Positions 46,316 to 56,030 of a stretch of DNA of 64,000 bases are shown here, one piece after another. Source of the DNA: Streptococcus cuniculi (GTDB lineage: Bacteria; Bacillota; Bacilli; Lactobacillales; Streptococcaceae); assembly GCF_001921845.1 (NCBI RefSeq), contig NZ_MSJM01000004.1, positions 62,001 through 126,000 of the forward strand. The letters are read 5' to 3'. The notes below the pieces were generated by a model that was given only the letters and a program-made list of their open reading frames with translations, ran no database searches and was not told where the DNA came from. The stretch's first letter is position 1. Every line of letters starts with the position of its first letter. The translations under genes and the position numbers were made by a program.

Positions 46316-48304
46316 CTAATCCAAGGCCTTGATTTCCAAAATCATGTCGCGGATTTGGGCTGCGAGTTCGAAGTCTAGGAGGCCTGCGGCTTCTTGCATT
46401 TGACCTTCCAGCTTCTTCACCATGTCGCGGCGCTCTTGCTTGTTGAGGCTTTCGATGTCCACGGTTTCTTCCTTATCAGGCATAACGCTCTTCGTCACAC
46501 TAATCAAGTCGCGGATTTCTTTCTTGATGGTCTGTGGAATAATGCCGTGTTTTTCATTGTATTCCATCTGAATCTGGCGACGGCGGGCAGTTTCATCCAT
46601 GGCCCGCTGCATAGAATCGGTGATTTTATCCGCATACATAATCACATGCCCCTCGCTGTTGCGGGCTGCCCGTCCAATGGTCTGAATCAAGCCTCTCTCA
46701 TTGCGGAGAAAACCTTCCTTATCAGCGTCAAGAATAGCGACCAGACTGACCTCTGGCACGTCAATCCCCTCCCGCAGGAGGTTGATTCCGATGAGGACAT
46801 CAAAGACGCCCAAGCGGAGGTCACGAATAATCTCGGTCCGCTCCAAGGTCTTAATATCGCTGTGCATGTACTTGACCTTGACCCCCATTTCTTTGAGGTA
46901 GTCGGTCAAATCTTCCGCCATTTTCTTGGTCAGCGTGGTGATAAAAGTCCGCTCGCCCTTTTCCACCCGCGCGTTAATCTCACCTAGCAAATCGTCCATT
47001 TGTCCCATAGTGGGGCGGACTTCGACTTCAGGGTCTAGGAGGCCTGTCGGACGAATGATTTGCTCGACAATGGTATCGGTCTGCTCCATTTCATAATCCC
47101 CTGGTGTTGCAGAAACATAGACAATCTGGTGCACGTGGCTTTCAAATTCCTCACGGCGCAGGGGACGATTATCCAAGGCGCTCGGCAAGCGGAAGCCGTA
47201 ATTAACCAGCATTTCCTTGCGCGAACGGTCGCCATTGTACATGCCCTTAATCTGCCCCATGGTCATGTGACTTTCATCAATCATGATCAGGAAATCATCC
47301 GGGAAAAAGTCCAGCAGGGTATAAGGTGGCTCACCCTCGCTACGACCGTCCATGTGACGGGAGTAATTTTCGACCCCGTTGGTGTAGCCCATTTCCCGCA
47401 GCATTTCAATATCGTACTCGGTCCGTTGTTTGAGGCGTTGGGCTTCGAGGAGCTTGCCTTCTTGTTCAAATAGGGTCAGCTGGTCTGCCAATTCTGCCTG
47501 AATCTTGCTGATGGCTGTTTCCATGTAATCATCGCTGGTCACAAAGTGCGTGGCTGGGAAAATCGCTAAATGATCTACTTCTCCCAAGACCTGCCCTGTC
47601 AGAGCTTCGATTTCTCGAATCCGATCAATTTCATCTCCAAAAAACTCCACTCGAAAGGCATGCTCATCACGGCTGGCTGGGAAAATTTCCACCACATCAC
47701 CGCGAACACGAAAACGCCCCCGCTGGAAATCGATGTCATTGCGCTCAAACTGAATATCGACGAGATCATTGAGCAGTTTGTCGCGTGAAATCTCAAGTCC
47801 CGGCCGCAAGCTGACCACGCTATCAGCGTATTCTTTGGGCGAACCCAGACCGTAGATACAAGAGACAGATGCTACCACAATCACATCATTGCGCTCTAGG
47901 AGAGCCGATGTCGCAGAGTGGCGGAGCTTATCAATCTCATCATTGACCGAGCTATCCTTTTCAATGTAGGTATCGCTCGACGGCACATAGGCCTCTGGCT
48001 GGTAGTAATCGTAGTAGGACACAAAATATTCCACCGCATTTTCAGGGAAAAATTCCTTGAACTCTCCGTAGAGCTGACCTGCTAGCGTCTTGTTGTGGGC
48101 GATGACAAGGGTAGGCTTATTGACCCGAGCAATGACTTGGCTCATGGTGTAGGTCTTACCTGTTCCTGTTGCCCCAAGCAAAATCTGGGCTTTTTCGCCC
48201 CCTTCGATATTGTCCACCAATGTTTCAATCGCATCGGGCTGGTCACCAGACGGCTGATACTTTGATACTAATTTAAACTGATTATCGGTTCTTCTATCAA
48301 TCAT
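46316..48304 (-). CDS. uvrB: Excinuclease ABC subunit B
   Basis: DNA-damage verification helicase of nucleotide excision repair, working with UvrA and UvrC. The 662-residue protein has Walker [14 protein letters not shown] near 45, the beta-hairpin region [20 protein letters not shown] near 97, Walker B LIMIDESH near 340, helicase motifs V-VI ([22 protein letters not shown]) near 510-545, and the UvrC-binding coiled-coil UVR domain at the C-terminus. Length is standard. AGGT-type ribosome site and TAAAAT box precede it. Confidence 0.97.
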   Translation of the reverse strand: MIDRRTDNQFKLVSKYQPSGDQPDAIETLVDNIEGGEKAQILLGATGTGKTYTMSQVIARVNKPTLVIAHNKTLAGQLYGEFKEFFPENAVEYFVSYYDYYQPEAYVPSSDTYIEKDSSVNDEIDKLRHSATSALLERNDVIVVASVSCIYGLGSPKEYADSVVSLRPGLEISRDKLLNDLVDIQFERNDIDFQRGRFRVRGDVVEIFPASRDEHAFRVEFFGDEIDRIREIEALTGQVLGEVDHLAIFPATHFVTSDDYMETAISKIQAELADQLTLFEQEGKLLEAQRLKQRTEYDIEMLREMGYTNGVENYSRHMDGRSEGEPPYTLLDFFPDDFLIMIDESHMTMGQIKGMYNGDRSRKEMLVNYGFRLPSALDNRPLRREEFESHVHQIVYVSATPGDYEMEQTDTIVEQIIRPTGLLDPEVEVRPTMGQMDDLLGEINARVEKGERTFITTLTKKMAEDLTDYLKEMGVKVKYMHSDIKTLERTEIIRDLRLGVFDVLIGINLLREGIDVPEVSLVAILDADKEGFLRNERGLIQTIGRAARNSEGHVIMYADKITDSMQRAMDETARRRQIQMEYNEKHGIIPQTIKKEIRDLISVTKSVMPDKEETVDIESLNKQERRDMVKKLEGQMQEAAGLLDFELAAQIRDMILEIKALD

Positions 48305-48407
48305 ACTATACCTCGCTTTTCTATTTTATCATAAATGGCACTGAATGACTGGTTTGGAAAATGTGCATCTGAAAAAGCCTATGAGGCTCGTGTTCGATTG
48401 AAGAAAA

Positions 48408-48533
48408 AATTCGTCCGCGCCACCTAAGAAAAGTATCTAATGCTCGCTCTGCTTACGAAAATCGGAAATCGAATTTCAATTAGCAGGGCTTTTAAACTTG
48501 TTTAAATCGGAAATCGGGTTTATCTACGTTCTG
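48408..48533 (-). repeat. Dispersed modular repeat, decayed copy 4
   Basis: Shares AAGTATCTAATGCTCGCTC..., AGCAGGGCTTTTAAACTTG and GTTTATCTACGTTCTG with the copies at 17147, 54306 and 60453. It is bracketed by GCCTATGAGGC hairpins at 48370-48390 and 48534-48560. Confidence 0.65.
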
Positions 48534-48560
48534 AAAAAAGAGCCTATGAGGCTCTTTTTT
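48534..48560. terminator. Terminator after the CPBP gene
   Basis: AAAAAAGAGCC, TATGA, GGCTCTTTTTT: perfect short stem with U run, located right at the end of the CPBP gene on the minus strand. Confidence 0.85.
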
Positions 48561-49449
48561 GATGCAATGCCCAAGCTAGATAAGCACAACCGATTGCTAG
48601 TACAATAGAAGCGAAGATACTGCCTTCTGATCCGAATTCACCACCAGATAGATAATCTGGAGCTGACGTTGGAGAAAAGCCCATCAAGGAGTAGGAAACG
48701 CTGATTCCACTAACATTGATTCCAAAAACTGTTCCCTGGAAGCAATTCCAAGCAGCATGTACGGCTGATACTCCCCAGATATTGTCTGTTTTTAAGACAT
48801 ACAGACAGGCAAAGAGCCCAAAGAGGGCGATATTTAACAAGGAAATCCAACTAATGGCATTATTGCCCAAATGAAGCAGGGAAAACAGTACGCTGGACAC
48901 TAAAATTCCGATAGGGAGAGAGGTCCTGCGTGCCACACCTGGAAAGAGCCAGCCACGAGTGGACAATTCTTCGGTTGCACTTTGGAGAAACCAGAGAGGA
49001 AAAATCAAGAGAAAGTTTAGGAAATTCAAACCTGAGAAATAGGTCGCTGTCAGCTCGATAGCCCCTGTCAAGCATTGCGCTGCCACAACTGCACTAATCA
49101 GCAGTATGCCAACTCCCAGACCTTTCAACAGCTCTTTAAGCGCATGTTTCTTGTAGAAACCCAGACCCGAAATCGGCCTTTTTTCCACAACTCGCACCCA
49201 GAGCAAAATGAGGATAAAGGCACCTGAAAAAGGTAACAACTTCAAGAACACGGGATCCAGCACATAGAAAAGGCTGTAAACGAAATCTGCTATCGAAAAA
49301 TCCTGTGCGATATAGCCAACATATCCTGCGACTATAAAGCCAATATCTAAGACCAATTGCACGATAAACGGTAAAAGAAAAGCGTATAGCCAATTTAACT
49401 TTTTATCCGAATGTATCCTTATAGCTGCAAACATCCTGTTTTGTTCCAT
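48544..49449 (-). CDS. CPBP-family intramembrane glutamic endopeptidase
   Basis: A 301-residue membrane protein with about eight hydrophobic segments and the CPBP/Abi motifs: EELSTRGWLFPGV near 165 (EExxxR), and HLGNNAIS near 200 (HxxxN/D type). Relatives process membrane substrates or give self-immunity to bacteriocins; target here unknown. I start at ATG 49449, with AAAGGGAG in front, rather than ATG 49467. Single gene between uvrB and glnPQ. Confidence 0.82.
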   Translation of the reverse strand: MEQNRMFAAIRIHSDKKLNWLYAFLLPFIVQLVLDIGFIVAGYVGYIAQDFSIADFVYSLFYVLDPVFLKLLPFSGAFILILLWVRVVEKRPISGLGFYKKHALKELLKGLGVGILLISAVVAAQCLTGAIELTATYFSGLNFLNFLLIFPLWFLQSATEELSTRGWLFPGVARRTSLPIGILVSSVLFSLLHLGNNAISWISLLNIALFGLFACLYVLKTDNIWGVSAVHAAWNCFQGTVFGINVSGISVSYSLMGFSPTSAPDYLSGGEFGSEGSIFASIVLAIGCAYLAWALHQKRAS

Positions 49450-49559
49450 CTTATTTCTCCCTTTCATGGATTAGTCATTTTATTGTACCGATTTTTGCTC
49501 GAATATTCAATCAAAAACCATATAAAACATACAGATGTTACATCTTCTGACATACACCT

Positions 49560-49588
49560 TTGCAAATCTAACCTATTTATGGTATACT
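49560..49588 (+). promoter_or_regulatory. Promoter of glnPQ
   Basis: TTGCAA (49560-49565), 17 nt, TATACT (49583-49588) preceded by TGG. Confidence 0.82.
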
Positions 49589-49623
49589 ATCCATTATGTT
49601 TTAGAAACGAAGAGGGAAAACAT

Positions 49624-49665
49624 AATGAAAATGACTTTTCATGGATTTCCTCATCGTTATTTTTA
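49624..49665 (+). CDS. Leader ORF MKMTFHGFPHRYF upstream of glnP
   Basis: A 13-codon frame with AGAGGG upstream, inside the 90-nt glnP leader. It stops 16 nt before the glnP ATG; its TAA overlaps the region of the glnP ribosome site (GAAGGAG). It opens with ATGAAAATG as does the leader ORF at 18312-18338. Confidence 0.45.
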
Positions 49666-49681
49666 ATGAAGGAGAATTGAA

Positions 49682-51886
49682 ATGAAGAAAAAATGGTTTA
49701 CATTGGCAGCTCTTCTGCCACTATTCTTCCTATTTTCACCAGTCAAAGCCGACGATACAGTCGATATTGTCTTTGATTCGACCTATGCACCTTTTGAGTT
49801 TAAAGACTCAGACCAAGTCTATAAAGGACTTGATGTAGATATTATCAACGAAGTGGCCAAACGTTCCAACTGGACTGTCAGCCAAAGTTTCCCTGGATTT
49901 GATGCAGCGGTCAATGCGGTTCAATCAGGTCAAGCCGATGCCCTCATGGCAGGTACTACTATTACCGAGGCTCGCAAAAAAGTCTTTACTTTCTCAGACC
50001 CTTATTTCGATACCAAAATCGTCATCGCAACAACCAAAAAAAATCCTGTATCTGACTACGCTCAGTTAAAAGGAAAAACAGTCGGGGTCAAAAACGGAAC
50101 GGCTGCACAGAACTTCCTTAACGAACATAAGAGCGAATATGGCTATAGCATTAAAACCTTTGATACGGGCGATACCATGTACAATAGCTTGTCTGCTGGT
50201 GCTGTTGATGCCGTCATGGACGATGAAGCGGTCATTCAATACGCGATTCAAAAAGGCCAAGACTTGACCATCAATATGAAGGGTGAAGCGATTGGTTCAT
50301 TTGGATTTTCGGTCAAAAAAGGCAGTCACTATGAATACCTCGTGGACGATTTCAACAAGGCGCTTGCTGCGATGAAAAAAGATGGTAGCTACGATCGTAT
50401 CGTGAAAAAATGGCTCGGTGGCCAATCAGCTGCTAGCAAAGAAGACACATCTGATTACGGATCGCTTCTTAGCCTTACTGGAACAGCCGGTGCACTTGCA
50501 ACCCCTGTAAAATCTTCTTATACCATCGTATCTGACTCCTCTTTTGCTCCATTTGAATACCAAGGAAAAGATGGAAAATACACAGGAATTGACATCGAAT
50601 TAATCAAGGCAATTGCCGAGCAACAAGGATTTACCGTAACCATTCAAAATCCTGGTTTTGATGCCGCCCTCAACGCAGTTCAAGCTGGGCAAGCTGACGG
50701 GGTTATTGCCGGAATGACCATCACAGATGCTCGTAAAAAAATCTTTGATTTCTCTGATGCTTACTATACATCAAGCATTCGCCTTGCAATCAAAAAAGGT
50801 AGCAACATCGCGCGCTACGAAGATCTTTCTGGTAAAACAGTCGGCGCTAAAAATGGTACTTCTTCTTACACTTACTTAGAAGAAAATGCAGCCAAGTATG
50901 GCTATACGCTGAAAGCCTTTGACGAAGCATCTACTATGTATGATAGCTTAAATTCTGGTTCTATCGATGCGCTTATGGATGACGAAGCCGTGCTTCTTTA
51001 TGCCATTCAACAAGGACGCGATTTTGAAACACCAATCGAAGGAATTGCAACAGGTACTCTTGGATTTGCTGTGAAAAAAGGTAGCAACCCAGAATTAATC
51101 GAGATGTTCAACAATGGTCTTGCTGAATTGGTCAAATCTGGCAAATACGATGAGATTATGAACAAGTATTTCAATGATAGTGAAAACACCGACGCTTCTG
51201 CTGCTTCAACAGTAGATGAGTCCACCATCTGGGGCTTGCTTCAAAACAACTACGGCCAGCTGCTATCTGGTCTTGGGATTACCATCGGTTTAGCTCTACT
51301 TTCTTTTGCTATCGCTATCGTCATCGGTATTATCTTTGGAATGTTTGCGGTTAGCCCATTCAAGACACTTCGCGTCATTGCTTCTGTCTTTGTCGATGTG
51401 GTTCGCGGTATTCCATTGATGATTGTCGCAGCCTTCATCTTCTGGGGCATTCCAAACTTGATTGAATCGATGACAGGTCAGCAATCCCCAATCAACGACT
51501 TTGTCGCAGGTACCATTGCCCTCTCCCTCAACTCAGGTGCTTATATCGCCGAGATTGTGCGTGGAGGTATTCAGGCTGTTCCTGTCGGACAAATGGAGGC
51601 GTCTCGTAGTTTGGGAATTTCCTACGGTACGACCATGCGCAAGATTATCTTGCCACAGGCCGCAAAATTGATGTTACCAAACTTCATCAACCAATTTGTC
51701 ATCACTTTGAAAGACACAACGATTATCTCTGCGATCGGTTTGGTGGAATTGTTCCAAGCTGGTAAAATCATCATCGCACGGAACTATCAATCTTTCCGAA
51801 TGTATGCAATCCTTGCGATTATCTATTTGATTGTCATTACACTCTTGACACGTCTTGCACGGAAACTTGAAAAAGGAGGCAACTAA
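49682..51886 (+). CDS. glnP: Glutamine-type ABC transporter, two binding domains fused to permease
   Basis: A 734-residue fusion: signal peptide to about residue 23; first SBP_bac_3 domain about 27-250 ([26 protein letters not shown]); second SBP_bac_3 domain about 278-500 ([26 protein letters not shown]); then a permease domain from about 520 with five helices and the ABC-coupling loop [20 protein letters not shown]. This is the architecture of lactococcal/streptococcal GlnP, whose tandem binding domains take glutamine, glutamate or asparagine. Stop overlaps the glnQ start. Exact ligand of each domain is not determined. Confidence 0.93.
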   Translation: MKKKWFTLAALLPLFFLFSPVKADDTVDIVFDSTYAPFEFKDSDQVYKGLDVDIINEVAKRSNWTVSQSFPGFDAAVNAVQSGQADALMAGTTITEARKKVFTFSDPYFDTKIVIATTKKNPVSDYAQLKGKTVGVKNGTAAQNFLNEHKSEYGYSIKTFDTGDTMYNSLSAGAVDAVMDDEAVIQYAIQKGQDLTINMKGEAIGSFGFSVKKGSHYEYLVDDFNKALAAMKKDGSYDRIVKKWLGGQSAASKEDTSDYGSLLSLTGTAGALATPVKSSYTIVSDSSFAPFEYQGKDGKYTGIDIELIKAIAEQQGFTVTIQNPGFDAALNAVQAGQADGVIAGMTITDARKKIFDFSDAYYTSSIRLAIKKGSNIARYEDLSGKTVGAKNGTSSYTYLEENAAKYGYTLKAFDEASTMYDSLNSGSIDALMDDEAVLLYAIQQGRDFETPIEGIATGTLGFAVKKGSNPELIEMFNNGLAELVKSGKYDEIMNKYFNDSENTDASAASTVDESTIWGLLQNNYGQLLSGLGITIGLALLSFAIAIVIGIIFGMFAVSPFKTLRVIASVFVDVVRGIPLMIVAAFIFWGIPNLIESMTGQQSPINDFVAGTIALSLNSGAYIAEIVRGGIQAVPVGQMEASRSLGISYGTTMRKIILPQAAKLMLPNFINQFVITLKDTTIISAIGLVELFQAGKIIIARNYQSFRMYAILAIIYLIVITLLTRLARKLEKGGN

Positions 51887-52626
51887 TGGCTCAATTAAAA
51901 ATCAACGTCCATGACTTACACAAGTCTTACGGCGATAACGAAGTCTTAAAAGGCATTACAGCTAAATTTTACGAAGGGGATGTGGTCTGTATCATCGGCC
52001 CATCTGGTTCTGGTAAGTCCACCTTCTTGCGCACTATGAACCTGCTTGAGACGATTACAAGCGGTCAGGTAACGGTGGATGGCTTTGATTTAACCGATCC
52101 AAAGACCGACCTTGATACCTTCCGCTCCAATGTCGGAATGGTGTTTCAGCACTTCAATCTCTTTCCGCACATGAGCGTGCTAGACAATATCACCTTTGCT
52201 CCAATTCAGCATAAATTGATGGATAAGGCAGAGGCTGAAACAGTTGGTATGGAATTGCTGGAAAAAGTCGGTTTGGCAGACAAACGCGATGCCATGCCAG
52301 ATAGCTTGTCTGGTGGTCAGAAACAACGTGTGGCCATCGCCCGCGCTCTTGCCATGAATCCTGATATCATGCTCTTTGACGAGCCAACTTCGGCTCTTGA
52401 CCCTGAAATGGTCGGCGATGTACTGAATGTTATGAAAGACTTGGCCGAGCAAGGGATGACCATGCTGATTGTCACCCACGAAATGGGATTTGCCCGCAAG
52501 GTAGCCAATCGCGTTATCTTTACAGATGGCGGTGAGTTCTTAGAGGACGGCACACCAGAGCAAATCTTTGACAACCCACAACACCCACGCCTCAAGGATT
52601 TCCTTGATAAGGTGTTGAATGTTTGA
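51886..52626 (+). CDS. glnQ: Amino-acid ABC transporter ATPase
   Basis: A 246-residue ATPase with Walker [16 protein letters not shown] near 35, Q-loop [12 protein letters not shown] near 86, signature [15 protein letters not shown] near 142, Walker [14 protein letters not shown] near 162 and the H-loop VTHEMGFA near 200. It powers GlnP. Followed by a terminator. Confidence 0.96.
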   Translation: MAQLKINVHDLHKSYGDNEVLKGITAKFYEGDVVCIIGPSGSGKSTFLRTMNLLETITSGQVTVDGFDLTDPKTDLDTFRSNVGMVFQHFNLFPHMSVLDNITFAPIQHKLMDKAEAETVGMELLEKVGLADKRDAMPDSLSGGQKQRVAIARALAMNPDIMLFDEPTSALDPEMVGDVLNVMKDLAEQGMTMLIVTHEMGFARKVANRVIFTDGGEFLEDGTPEQIFDNPQHPRLKDFLDKVLNV

Positions 52627-52634
52627 TAAAAATA

Positions 52635-52656
52635 AAAAAGGCTCTAAGCCTTTTTT
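52635..52656. terminator. Terminator of glnPQ
   Basis: AAAAAAGGCT, CTA, AGCCTTTTTT. A near copy stands at 54546-54566, beyond the IS110 element and repeat copy 2. Confidence 0.85.
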
Positions 52657-52828
52657 CAGTTTCAAAAAAATTCTTTTTCTACCATTTGTCAAGTCTATCA
52701 ATGGTTTTTGGAAATATTTTTTAAATAGTTAGTAGATTTATGGTGTCTACTGACTATTTTTAGATCGTTTAGAATGAAAAAAGTGTACACTAAAACAACA
52801 CCTCATTTTGAAAATTTCTGATAAGGTG

Positions 52829-54061
52829 TTACAATAATAAGGCATAAACGACTTTACTGATTTTTGGTTGAAGTATAATCGTAAAGTTTATTATGCGTAA
52901 TGAGGTAATGTAATGTATCGTTCTGATGAGACGATGCATGGAGGCAATCGTATGTGGCTTAGTTGAAGTCCCTTGCGATTGTCTTTTTCGTTTCTCATAG
53001 AAGTCAGCGATATGACACGGCTTAGTGTGACTAGCAGAAGCAATGTTGTGAATACACTTGAAAAGAATCTTTCTAGCGTAAGGATTGCCACGCTTAGTAA
53101 TGTGCTCCTTGGCTAAAAAGTTCCCAGATTCATAGTGTCTGAGATCAATCCCAATAAAGGCGTTGATTTGATTGGCAGACTGAAAGCGGCGAATATCACC
53201 GAGTTCGCCAATGATACTTGTCGCAGTGGTTTCCGCTATTCCAGGAATAGAGAGCAGAATCTCATATTCTGGTAATGGCTGAGCGAATGTCACCATTTCG
53301 TCCAGAACAGCTTGCCTACGCTTAGACAGTCTAAGTAGTTCTTGCGCATAGTAACGGACTTCTTCCACCATGGGAGAAGTTTTCTTGATAGCACCATAAG
53401 ACTGTTCAGCTAGTTCTGTGAGTTTTTCAGCCAAAGAAGCGACACGCTTGTCAGAGATACGTTTTGAAGTCGACTGACGGATACTGTTCATTAACTCACT
53501 GTTCGTTTGATTTAAGACAAAATCCTTGCACGGAAAAGCCGTAACCAAGTTCCAGTATTGCTCGCCAGTTGGTGTGGATAAGATATTTTCCAACTCAGGA
53601 AATGTCACTTGTAAGACCTTGTGGAGACGATTCTTAGCACGTACAATATCTTCTGTTAGGTTTTGATAGAAACGGCTTAAATCTCTTAGTTGTTGGTAGA
53701 CTTCTTCCTGAACATAGGTTGGTTTTCTGTTTAGCACAAACTGAGATTGGGCTAATTTTTCAGCGTCAATTTTGTCTGTTTTACGCACTCGCAGGCTGTC
53801 CAGTTGCTTCTTGGCTTCCAGAGGATTGAGCCGTGTATAAGCATAGCTATTTTCCTCGAGGAAGGTTTGAAGACGACGAGAATAGACGCCTGTTGCTTCA
53901 AAGACAATTTCAGGATGTTGGACAGTTTTCAAATCACCTAGCAGACGAGAAAATCCGATGGCATCATTAGGCATGGTATAGCCGTGAACCTGCTCACCGT
54001 TGACTAGAATCGCCACTTCTGAACCTACTTTACTAACATCTATTCCAAATACTGCACGCAT
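52829..54061 (-). mobile_element. IS110-family transposase
   Basis: A 410-residue DEDD transposase. N-terminal catalytic domain with VFGIDVSK (first Asp), IVFEATGVYS near 65, and KTDKIDAEKLAQSQF near 100; long coiled region; C-terminal Transposase_20 segment LLSIPGIAETTATSIIGELG near 270 with the serine of this class. Start at ATG 54061 with AAAGAGG upstream. The frame is intact over the expected length, so the element may be active. IS110 elements lack terminal inverted repeats and use a bridge RNA from a non-coding end; the 54062-54240 leader with its stems is the candidate. Probably inserted behind the glnQ terminator. Confidence 0.88.
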
Positions 54062-54240
54062 GATAGTACCTCTTTGTCTTGTTTGATTCCTTATTTTAGT
54101 GATTTCATTTTCAATACTCGACGTCAAGCGTCCCACATACTTTGAAAAAATTCCATCTAAAACAGGTGTCTTGCCAGTTTGTGATACGACGTCAAGCGCC
54201 TAAAGAACTTACGACTTAACAAGACACCTCTACTTTAACA
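54062..54240 (-). ncRNA. Candidate bridge RNA region of the IS110 element
   Basis: Non-coding end upstream of the transposase. It contains the stem AGGTGTCTTG (54220-54229 on the minus strand) with CAAGACACCT (54164-54173), and two copies of CGCTTGACGTCG (54187-54198 and 54119-54130) 68 nt apart. Such stem plus loop organisation is what IS110 bridge RNAs show; the assignment is inference. Confidence 0.4.
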
Positions 54241-54244
54241 TAAA

Positions 54245-54290
54245 GAAAAAGTAGTGAGTACTCTCTCCCGTCGGAGATTTTCTCACTACT
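54245..54290 (-). terminator. Hairpin with U run on the minus strand
   Basis: AGTAGTGAG and CTCACTACT arms, followed on the minus strand by TTTTTC. It would stop transcription entering the IS110 element. Confidence 0.65.
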
Positions 54291-54305
54291 AATCTTAGTA
54301 TGTTT

Positions 54306-54541
54306 GTGCTACTTTTCTTAGGTGGTGCGGACGGTAGCGACTTCCTATGGAATTCCATACCTAAATTTTGAGCCCAAGGTCTCAAAATTTCCGAGTAGCG
54401 TCATTACCGGTAATGACGCTACTTTTACCACAGCGAAAAGTATCTGATGAGGCTCGCTCCGCTCGCGAAAATCGGCAAATCAAATGTTGAGGTAGCAGGG
54501 CTTTTGAACTTGTTTAAATAGATCTTGGGTTTGTCTACGTT
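54306..54541 (-). repeat. Dispersed modular repeat, copy 2 (inverted)
   Basis: Nearest relative of the copy at 17147-17367, about 235 bp, in the opposite orientation. It keeps the TTTTGAGCCCAAGGTCTCAA module, a longer GTAGCGTCATTACCGGTAAT hairpin and the GTCCGCACCACC end. A terminator copy (GGCTCTAAGCC) follows directly at 54546-54566. Confidence 0.8.
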
Positions 54542-54727
54542 ACGAGAAAGGCTCTAAGCCTTTTTATAGTCTTTTGAATTAACTTTGATACATCGTCACT
54601 TTCGACTTACCGTACTCATAGTCAATGAAAATCAAGTACTGTCCGCATCTCTGTTCCTGATCTGAAAGTTCATTCATTTGACTATATATAACTAAAATAG
54701 ATGGGATAAAACTCTAACCTCAAATAT

Positions 54728-54784
54728 AAAAAGCGAACAAAACTAGTTTTCTGAGCCTCAGAATTCTGTCTTGTTCGCTTTTTA
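54728..54784. terminator. Terminator of the lipoprotein gene
   Basis: AAAAAGCGAACAA ... TTGTTCGCTTTTT, a 13-bp stem with a long loop, A run and T run; works on the minus strand for the lipoprotein gene. The stretch 54567-54727 shows nothing further. Confidence 0.8.
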
Positions 54785-54859
54785 TGTCTCATTTATCAAC
54801 TTGAAGAATGGATGAGAAAGAATTTCAAAAATCAAAATCTTTTTGTCCCCGCCTCATGT

Positions 54860-55477
54860 TTAGTCTTTCTTTTTGCTCCAACTGTTTTCAATATCGTCGA
54901 TGACCTCTGCCAGCACTTCTTTTTCTCCTTCAAAGGCAATCAAGTGCACTTGGTCTTCGTCCTTGAAGACCCAGTTAATCAGATATTGACCTGATTTCAT
55001 GATGATATTGATTTGAAAGGTATCATGATCTGAAACGGTTGTCTTAGCACCCCAAATCTTGTCCACATTGGGATTTTTGTCCCAGTTATAGTATAGACGA
55101 TTGGCGATTGTCTCTGCTGTCCATTCTTCACCCTCTCCAATATTGGCTTTTTCTTTTGTGAGAGCATTCAAAGTGACAATATTGTAGCCTGTCCCATCGG
55201 TATATTGGATGTCATCACCGCCATTTAAGTCCTTAAAAGGAATCCAATTTTTCGGAATATCAATGTAGCCATACTCATCCGAACCAATCCGTTGCGTGCC
55301 GTCCGTCTTTTTCTCTGTTTTAGCAGCTATCGAGCTGCTAGTAGACTCCGAACTGGCTGCCGAAGCTGTTTGACTTGGCTCACTATCTTTGATTGAAGTT
55401 GAGTTCGTTTTTCCGCAGGCAGTTATAGCAACTGTTGCTAATAAACTAAACGCTACTACCATTAATTTCTTTTTCAT
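54860..55477 (-). CDS. Lipoprotein of unknown function
   Basis: A 205-residue secreted lipoprotein: signal peptide with lipobox TVAITACGK (Cys near 21), a Ser/Thr/Lys-rich linker to about 65, and a compact domain (GYIDIPKNWIPFKD, NRLYYNWDKNPN, TFQINIIMKSGQYLINWVFK) that ends VIDDIENSWSKK. The domain resembles PsbP/DUF-type lipoproteins of streptococci; I cannot name a function. ATG 55477 has AAAAGGAG upstream. It stands alone; a 20-bp palindrome lies about 45 nt before the start. Confidence 0.75.
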   Translation of the reverse strand: MKKKLMVVAFSLLATVAITACGKTNSTSIKDSEPSQTASAASSESTSSSIAAKTEKKTDGTQRIGSDEYGYIDIPKNWIPFKDLNGGDDIQYTDGTGYNIVTLNALTKEKANIGEGEEWTAETIANRLYYNWDKNPNVDKIWGAKTTVSDHDTFQINIIMKSGQYLINWVFKDEDQVHLIAFEGEKEVLAEVIDDIENSWSKKKD

Positions 55478-55520
55478 CCTATTCTCCTTTTCAATTCGGA
55501 CTACTTTAACAGAATCATTT

Positions 55521-55540
55521 TGTATTTTTCTAAATACAAG
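55521..55540. promoter_or_regulatory. 20-bp palindrome upstream of the lipoprotein gene
   Basis: TTGTATTTTTCTAAATACAA: 8-bp arms with a 4-nt centre, in the likely promoter region. Possible operator; the regulator is unknown. Confidence 0.45.
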
Positions 55541-55567
55541 ATAACACTGTCTGCTACTAGGTTTACG

Positions 55568-56030
55568 CTCGGGGATAAAATAGCACACCTATCGAAACCC
55601 TGCGCTAACGCTTGGGGATAGAACAGTCCACCGGACTTACCTCGCTCTCTTATTTCCAAGCTCGGGATAAAACACCCCACTTGGGGCCCTTCGCTTTCAT
55701 ATTTCTAGGCTCAGGGGATAAAATAGCACACTGGGGGACCCTTCGCTTTCGTATTTTAAGGCTCGGGGATAAAATAGCACACCTATCGAAACCCTGCGCT
55801 AACGCTTGGGGATAGAACAGTCCCCCCGGACTTACCTCGCTCTCTTATTTCCAAGCTCGGGATAAAACAGTCCACTGGGGGACCCTTCGCTTTCGTATTT
55901 TAAGGCTCGGGGATAAAATAGCACACCTGTCGAAACCCTGCGCTAACGCTTGGGGATAGAACAGTCCACCGGACTTACCTCGCTCTCTTATTTCCAAGCT
56001 CGGGATAAAACACCCCACTGGGGTGTTTTA
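55568..56030. repeat. Array of about ten terminator-like modules behind lepA
   Basis: Successive 43-52 bp modules of the form GCTCGGGGATAAAA + short stem + CTTCGCTNTNNTATTT. Three module types recur, giving near-identical larger blocks at 55568, 55762 and 55906. The module next to lepA (GATAAAACACCCCAC and its complement) is the working lepA terminator. Similar modules occur inside repeat copy 3 near 60640-60672. Confidence 0.8.

Noticed and set aside
55612..55815. A 67-codon frame in the array behind lepA
   Set aside because: It is made of repeated terminator-like modules and would not survive the changes in module number seen within the array.
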